Positions 59,281 through 64,000 of a stretch of DNA of 64,000 nucleotides are shown piece after piece (position 1 is the stretch's first letter; every line of letters starts with the position of its first letter). The stretch comes from Paralichthys olivaceus (Eukaryota; Chordata; Actinopteri; Pleuronectiformes; Paralichthyidae). Position numbers and translations under genes: made by a program. Below the pieces are notes generated by a model, which was not told where the DNA came from, searched no databases, and worked only from the letters and a program-made list of their open reading frames with translations. The stretch lies in the NCBI RefSeq assembly GCF_024713975.1, contig NC_091105.1, positions 23,519,439 through 23,583,438 on the forward strand, given 5' to 3'.

Positions 59281-62200
59281 GTGAGTGATTAATAAAATCT
59301 GTGTTTGTTTACCATCTCTTTCTGTCACAAAGCCAGATAGGTCTTTAAATCTGGTTTCAATTACGGCTTGAAGTCAATTGATCACAATGTACCTCCATGT
59401 CTTTCATCACAGAGAACCCTTGCAAGGCCACCCCACTGGATTTTGTCTTTGTAATCGACAGCTCCAGAAGCATCCGTCCCAGCGACTATGAGAAGGTCAA
59501 AACCTTCATCGTCAACGTGATTCAGTTCCTCACGATTGGCCCTGATGCGACACGGGTTGGCCTGCTCCAGTATGGCAGCGTGGTCCAGCCGGAGTTCTCC
59601 CTCAAGACTTACACCAATAAGGCCGAAGTGGAGCAGGCGGTGAGGAACATGGAGCACCTTGCCACAGGGACCATGACCGGTCTGGCCATCCAGTACACCA
59701 TGGAGACTGCCTTCACGGAGGAAGAGGGAGCACGACCGGCAAACCTGCACATCCCACGAATTGCTATGATTGTGACTGATGGGAGGCCACAGGACACAGT
59801 GGAGGAAGTTGCAGCTCAGGCGCGGCAGGCTGGCATCCAGATCTTTGCTATAGGAGTGGGCAGGGTGGATATGAACACCCTGAAGGCCATAGGGAGCGAG
59901 CCTCACTCTGAGCATGTTCACCTGGTGGCCAACTTCAGCCAGATAGCAACCCTCATCTCCGTGTTCCAGTCCACACTGTGTGGAGGTGACGAATCCCTCT
60001 CCTTTCTTTCATTTATGCAAGCATGTGCATAACCATGAGTTTGAGTCTATGTGTCATGTATGTCCCTGCATGCATTATAGTTTCAGAGATGTGTGAGGTT
60101 GTGGACCATCAGTGCCAACATATCTGTGTGAGCAGCCCTGCTTCATACCGGTGCCAGTGCAGGGAAGGGTTCATCCTAAACCCTGATGGCAAGACATGTA
60201 AAGGTGATGGAACTGTTTTTTAATTTAACAGAGAATCTTCTCTTTTACTCATTCACAATCACAAAGCAGCAATACACAATATACATACACAATATGATGA
60301 AGGGATGATCAATCCAATTTCCAATATCACAAACCCTTGAAGAACCCATCAAATGTAGGTGTAGATATGGATCAGAGGGTGAATCAAGGATTTTCTTTTA
60401 TCACTTTCTTTTACAAATTGGGAGATTTCTAAATCTCAAAATAATTGAAACTGAAGCACACTTAACCAGTATCTATGGGTGTGTATTTTGGTGCAGCTTG
60501 ATTGAATAAAGGGGATTGTTGGACCTTGGCATGACAAACAAGAAACGATTTTATGGCCTCACCTTTTCTGTTCAGCTTGACTCTCGTCAGGCTTCATTAA
60601 GGCAGCAGTACTTAACAGGAAATCATTGCACATGTGCAGCAGCAGATACAGTTCGAACTGGCAAACATGGTGGAGCACAGCCAAAGAGACAAACACTTCT
60701 CTCAGCAGATGGTGGAGACCAAAACAGAACTGAAGGTAGCATGAATATTGGACTTCAAGAACAATGCACTTCTTCTGTTTCCAGTGAACTTGTGAAGAAT
60801 TTGTTTGCTGATAGGTTTGCCACTTAACAGATGAAAAACAATATATCAGTGTCTTGTTTACAGCTCGTTTTGTCTGACAAATCAAGCAGTTGTTGCAAGT
60901 TTGATTCCTCTGTAGATAGAGCATTTCTCCCCATGTTGTGGTGGATCAGCCGTGAACACATCTGTATTCTCCTGCCTGACGACTACGAGTGCCACTGTCG
61001 GCCGGGTTATCAACAGTAAAAATATATAATATAATATATCATACTAACCACTTAACCAGGAACTTTTTCCATCTTTCTTGCATTTTAATGATTGACTCTA
61101 AAGCCCTAATAGCCCTAAATAATGATATCCAGTTGCATACACATGACAATATTTGCAGCTTCATTCAATATTTTAATTCCTTGAACCAGACCGACGGAGA
61201 ATTTTCTAATTTTGAAAATAGACCAGAGGAAGCTCTAATACAAGTCCATCAAAATGAAACACATTGAATCTTCTCCAGTGCAACACGATCTACTGTGCAG
61301 ATCCTATTTATATCTGAACCTCTTCAGTGTGGTGTTGTTTCTGGTTTACATATACACAGTGATTTTGATCACCATGAATACTAATGAAACATAAAAATAC
61401 TAATCCTTTTAGAGCAGTTTTTATATAATATTAGATTTCCTCAGTAGATGATGTGCATCACCTCAATGCAGAAAATATAAGACTTGTTTGATGAATGAAC
61501 AGAAGTGCGCTACGATAAATATGGGCAACGTGTCATTTTGATGAACTTCCAATTCAAGTCAGCATTCCTCTAACTAGAAATGTACCTCCCCCCATGGCTG
61601 GGAAGCGTCTCTGTTGCTCCTCTAGAGGACATTAACAGAGATTAAGTGGGGGAGTTTTCCTGAAGGAAGTGTGCTTTTGCAATCATCAGAGTGGCTGGTG
61701 AAACGTGGAGGTGTATCCAGGGTGTCATAGTATCTCCAAATCAAAACACAAATGAAGTTTTGATCTTTCCTGTCTTGGGTTCACAACTCTGCACCTTTAA
61801 GTGAATATTGATTGTTAGTGGAAGGATAATTTGTATGAGTCTTTTGTCCGTTTTGTTATTGTATAGTTGGTAGACTATGCACAGTATGTGTTTATGTCCA
61901 AGTCCTCGATTTTGCAAAAGCTGTTACAAAAGAAATTCTCATAAATGCAGCAGCAGTCACTTCTACAGCTACACAGATAAGAGGGTCTGTGTCTTCAATG
62001 AGGATGGCAGGAGCTGCAGCAATAAATGACTTTGTCTTGCAGCATCAGGTAAAAGTGACTGAAAACAGTCACCTACTGCGTCAGCAGTCCAGCGAGGAGC
62101 AGGTTGACGCAAGGCAATTCACATTTGCATGCATTCAATGAAGAACTTCTGAGAACAGAGGGATTTCAAAAACATCAAATTAAGTCTGGCTTCATTGAGC

Positions 62201-64000
62201 CGCACAGAAACTAACAATCTCTCTGCTCTTCTGTTTATATCTAACGGCATCCAGAAATTGATCACTGTGCTGATGGCACGCATGGGTGTGAGCAGGAGTT
62301 TATGAACACCAAAGACTCCTGTGTGTGTAAATGCAGGAAAGGCTTCACACTCAACCCTGACGGAAAAACTTGCAAGAGTAAGTGTCAGATACTCTTTTCC
62401 CCAACTAACGCTATATTTGAAAAGCTCCATAAAGTCTTTATACTTTTAGAGCAAGACAGCACTTTGAACAATGATGTGTCATTCATTTACATAATTAACA
62501 TGTGTGACGCTGTCCAGATTTGTATCAGTCCTGTTATCCTACTTTGGTATAGCATTTCTACAATTTGTCTGTGAGGAAGGGAAATAAAGCAACAATCTCT
62601 CTGCTCATCTCTGTTTTTGTTTTTTGTCCATTGTCACCCAGAGATTGATCACTGTGCTGATGGTTCTCATGGCTGTGAACAGGAGTTTGAAAATACAGAC
62701 GACTCATGTGTGTGCAAATGCAGAAAAGGCTTCACCCTCAACCCTGACGGAAAAACTTGCAAGAGTAAGTGTCAGGTTTTTTTCCCCCCAACTTACGCTT
62801 TATTTTAAAAGTTCTATTATTTCTTTATACTTTTAGAGCAAGACAGAACTTTAAACAATGATGTGTTATTAATTTACATAATTAACATGTGTAACGCTGT
62901 CCAGATTTGTATCTATCCTGTTATCCTACTTTGGTGTAGCATTTCTACAATTTGCCTGTGAAGAATGGAAATAAAGCAACAATCTCTCTGTTTTTGGTTT
63001 TTGTCCATTGTCACCCAGAGATTAATCACTGCGCTGATGGTTCTCATGGCTGTGAACAGGAGTTTGAAAATACAGACGACTCATGTGTGTGCAAATGCAG
63101 AAAAAGCTACACCCTCAGGCCTGATGGGAAAACATGCAAGAGTAAGAATCCAAATGCTTCTCTCCTTTTGTTGTTGTAATGGAAAAAATATATATTTTTG
63201 CATAAGAATCTCAGAGTTAGTTCTACCACAATGATATCTTGATTTATCTGTGCACAGAATGAATATCTAATGCAGATTTCCTTGATCAAATGTTGCATTA
63301 TTAAAAACCATTTGCCTTTGTGGTTGAATCTAAAAGTCCGACATGACAACAAGCATTTTAAACTAATAATTGCAAAATGCAAAAATGTGATAATTAGCTA
63401 GTCACTGATTTGGCTTCAATGTGAAAAGTTGGTCATGATCAGATTCAAGCCTCAACATTATTTATTTGTCTGGGGTTAAATCTTTCTTTTATGGTAAACG
63501 GGCTGTATTTGTATGGTGCTTCAGTCTTATTGACCACTCAAAATACTTTGCAGCACAAGCCACATTCACCCATTCACACGAACACTCGCTATTATAATGA
63601 AACTTACAAAGACCCGGCTTTACAGTGCAGTTCATTCCCACACACATTCATACAGTGCATCTATGGGCAGCGCTTTTTCAATGAGGGGAAATTCGGGGTT
63701 CAGTTTCTTGCCCACACTTTGGCATGCAGCTGGGGAAGACAGGGATCGGATTACTTACTTTCTGGTTATAGGACCACGCTACACATACTACCCCCTCAGC
63801 CACAGTCACCTAATAATGTGTTTTTGACTGATGCTGTTCAGATGACATGATACATTCAATCACCACTGCTGATAAATCATTTGTGTGGGTCACACTGGGA
63901 AGCAGTGCAGAGATTTTCTCACTAATTACTCCTTAATCTGATTATAATCCCTGCAGAGACTGATCACTGTGCTGATGGGAAACACGGCTGTGAACACGAC
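59154..64000 (+). CDS. matn2: matn2: matrilin-2, 5' part, continues beyond the window
   Basis: Visible coding exons: 59154-59280 (signal peptide), 59413-59985 (vWA), 60081-60203 (EGF), 62255-62377, 62642-62764, 63019-63141 (EGF) and 63957-64000 (EGF, cut by the window end). The order signal peptide, short basic linker, one vWA, then a long EGF chain is that of matrilin-2. The position after mtdh and laptm4b supports this over other matrilins. All junctions are phase 1. Matrilins are secreted adaptors that link collagen fibrils and proteoglycans; matrilin-2 is found in basement-membrane-rich and repairing tissue. The second vWA and coiled coil expected at the C-terminus lie outside. The EGF chain shows a hybrid duplicate exon and two decayed exons (see findings). 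Confidence 0.88.
59413..59985 (+). CDS. matn2: matn2 coding exon 2: von Willebrand A domain
   Basis: One 573-nt exon encodes a complete vWA domain. The MIDAS metal site is intact: DxSxS as VIDSSRS, the threonine loop [11 protein letters not shown], and the aspartate in IVTDGRPQD. Two flanking cysteines (NPCKAT at the start, STLCG at the end) would close the domain disulphide. The text [15 protein letters not shown] and [20 protein letters not shown] closely tracks human matrilin-2. Confidence 0.95.
60081..60203 (+). CDS. matn2: matn2 EGF exon 1
   Basis: A 123-nt phase-1 exon with six cysteines: [16 protein letters not shown], then [18 protein letters not shown]. The acceptor at tatag (60080) gives 123 nt, equal to every other EGF exon here; an alternative acceptor at tttcag (60086) would shorten it by two codons and is less likely. 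Confidence 0.9.
60480..60910. repeat. Dispersed fish repeat in the matn2 intron after EGF exon 1
   Basis: The words gtggagaccaaaacagaact, gtagcatgaatattggactt and ttgctgataggtttgccact run in an order I recognise from a non-coding fish repeat. The 103-codon frame at 60516-60827 lies inside it and is not a gene. Confidence 0.45.
60916..61018 (+). pseudogene. Decayed matn2 EGF exon
   Basis: After a tgtag acceptor-like word, one frame reads [22 protein letters not shown] and then a stop (61016-61018). REHIC...YECHCRPGY aligns with the middle of an EGF module (QHIC...YRCQCREGF), but the first cysteines are missing or replaced (Arg where Cys is expected before EHIC) and the C-terminal NPDGKTC and donor are gone. 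Confidence 0.55.
61867..62036 (+). pseudogene. Possible second decayed matn2 EGF exon
   Basis: An acceptor-like tatag precedes ttggtagactatgcaca, similar to the first codons of EGF exons. Later, in another frame, comes [12 protein letters not shown] followed by a stop with no donor. The ending resembles the EDGRSC close of EGF modules. Cysteine spacing is not that of a working EGF and the frame changes midway. Confidence 0.35.
62255..62377 (+). CDS. matn2: matn2 EGF exon (tandem copy A)
   Basis: 123-nt phase-1 exon encoding [20 protein letters not shown], then [20 protein letters not shown]; all six EGF cysteines are present. The acceptor is catccag and the donor gtaagtgtc. Confidence 0.92.
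62642..62764 (+). CDS. matn2: matn2 EGF exon (tandem copy B, hybrid)
   Basis: 123-nt phase-1 exon encoding [20 protein letters not shown], then [20 protein letters not shown]. The 5' two thirds match copy C almost exactly; the last third and the donor region match copy A. Confidence 0.92.
63019..63141 (+). CDS. matn2: matn2 EGF exon (tandem copy C)
   Basis: 123-nt phase-1 exon encoding [20 protein letters not shown], then [27 protein letters not shown] replaces the KGFTLNP of copies A and B. Six cysteines are present. The intron before it (62765-63018) is a close duplicate of the one before copy B. Confidence 0.92.
63491..63806 (-). mobile_element. tRNA-headed SINE-like element, - orientation
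   Basis: Read on the - strand it begins gtggctgagggggtagtatg, continues ctataaccagaaagtaagta, and later gtgtgaatgggtgaatgtgg, and ends accatacaaatacagcccgt then ttaccat. This has the same architecture as the copy at 49923-50160. It lies in the matn2 intron after EGF copy C. Open frames through it on the + strand are not genes. Confidence 0.6.
63957..64000 (+). CDS. matn2: matn2 EGF exon, cut by the window end
   Basis: After a ctgcag acceptor the phase-1 frame reads [14 protein letters not shown] up to the last base. It is clearly the next EGF module of the chain. Confidence 0.85.

Noticed and set aside
59382-59921. 179-codon minus-strand open frame
   Set aside because: Shadow of the matn2 vWA exon, whose MIDAS residues are intact on the + strand.
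60516-60827. 103-codon + strand open frame
   Set aside because: It lies inside a recognisable dispersed repeat.

Overview
The window is vertebrate nuclear DNA, most likely from a ray-finned (teleost, probably percomorph) fish. Evidence: compact GT-AG genes with introns mostly of 100-1000 bp, protein-level matches to vertebrate orthologues, and interspersed repeats typical of fish (tRNA-headed SINE copies ending in a ccatttaccat tail, hAT-like miniature elements with gggctgggcgat ends, short MITEs). Four protein-coding genes were found, all on the + strand. No convincing gene was seen on the - strand, and no tRNA, rRNA or CRISPR.

Layout. 1-2229: repeat-bearing upstream DNA and the ubr5 promoter/5'UTR, including a perfect YY1-type element. 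2230-33383: ubr5, a giant HECT E3 ubiquitin ligase, resolved here into 58 coding exons that sum to 8,463 nt (2,820 aa) in one unbroken frame. 33384-about 34170: ubr5 3'UTR. 35391-42013: mtdh (metadherin/LYRIC), 13 exons, 533 aa. 42014-about 42965: mtdh 3'UTR. 44219-54678: laptm4b, 7 exons, 226 aa. 54679-about 55800: its 3'UTR. 56261-56865: a 32-bp minisatellite. From about 57100 to the window end: matn2 (matrilin-2), 5' part only, with a signal peptide, the first von Willebrand A domain and a run of EGF exons; the gene continues past 64000.

The genes do not form a pathway. UBR5 is a nuclear/cytosolic ubiquitin ligase, MTDH an ER/nuclear SND1-binding scaffold, LAPTM4B a lysosomal/endosomal tetraspanner and MATN2 a secreted matrix adaptor. 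Their order is a synteny block: mtdh-laptm4b-matn2 is the order I know from human 8q22.1, whereas human UBR5 lies several Mb away on the same arm.

Most interesting local observations: (1) matn2 carries three tandem 123-nt EGF exons, and the middle one looks like an unequal-crossover hybrid of its two neighbours; (2) two decayed EGF exons lie upstream of them; (3) ubr5 has an 18-nt tandem acceptor encoding VLLLPL, apparently conserved from fish to human, plus a NAGNAG acceptor and a glycine-rich expansion before the UBA domain; (4) mtdh intron 1 needs either a GC donor or a shifted acceptor. Exon limits come from reading splice sites and frame by eye against remembered vertebrate proteins. No search or transcript data were available.
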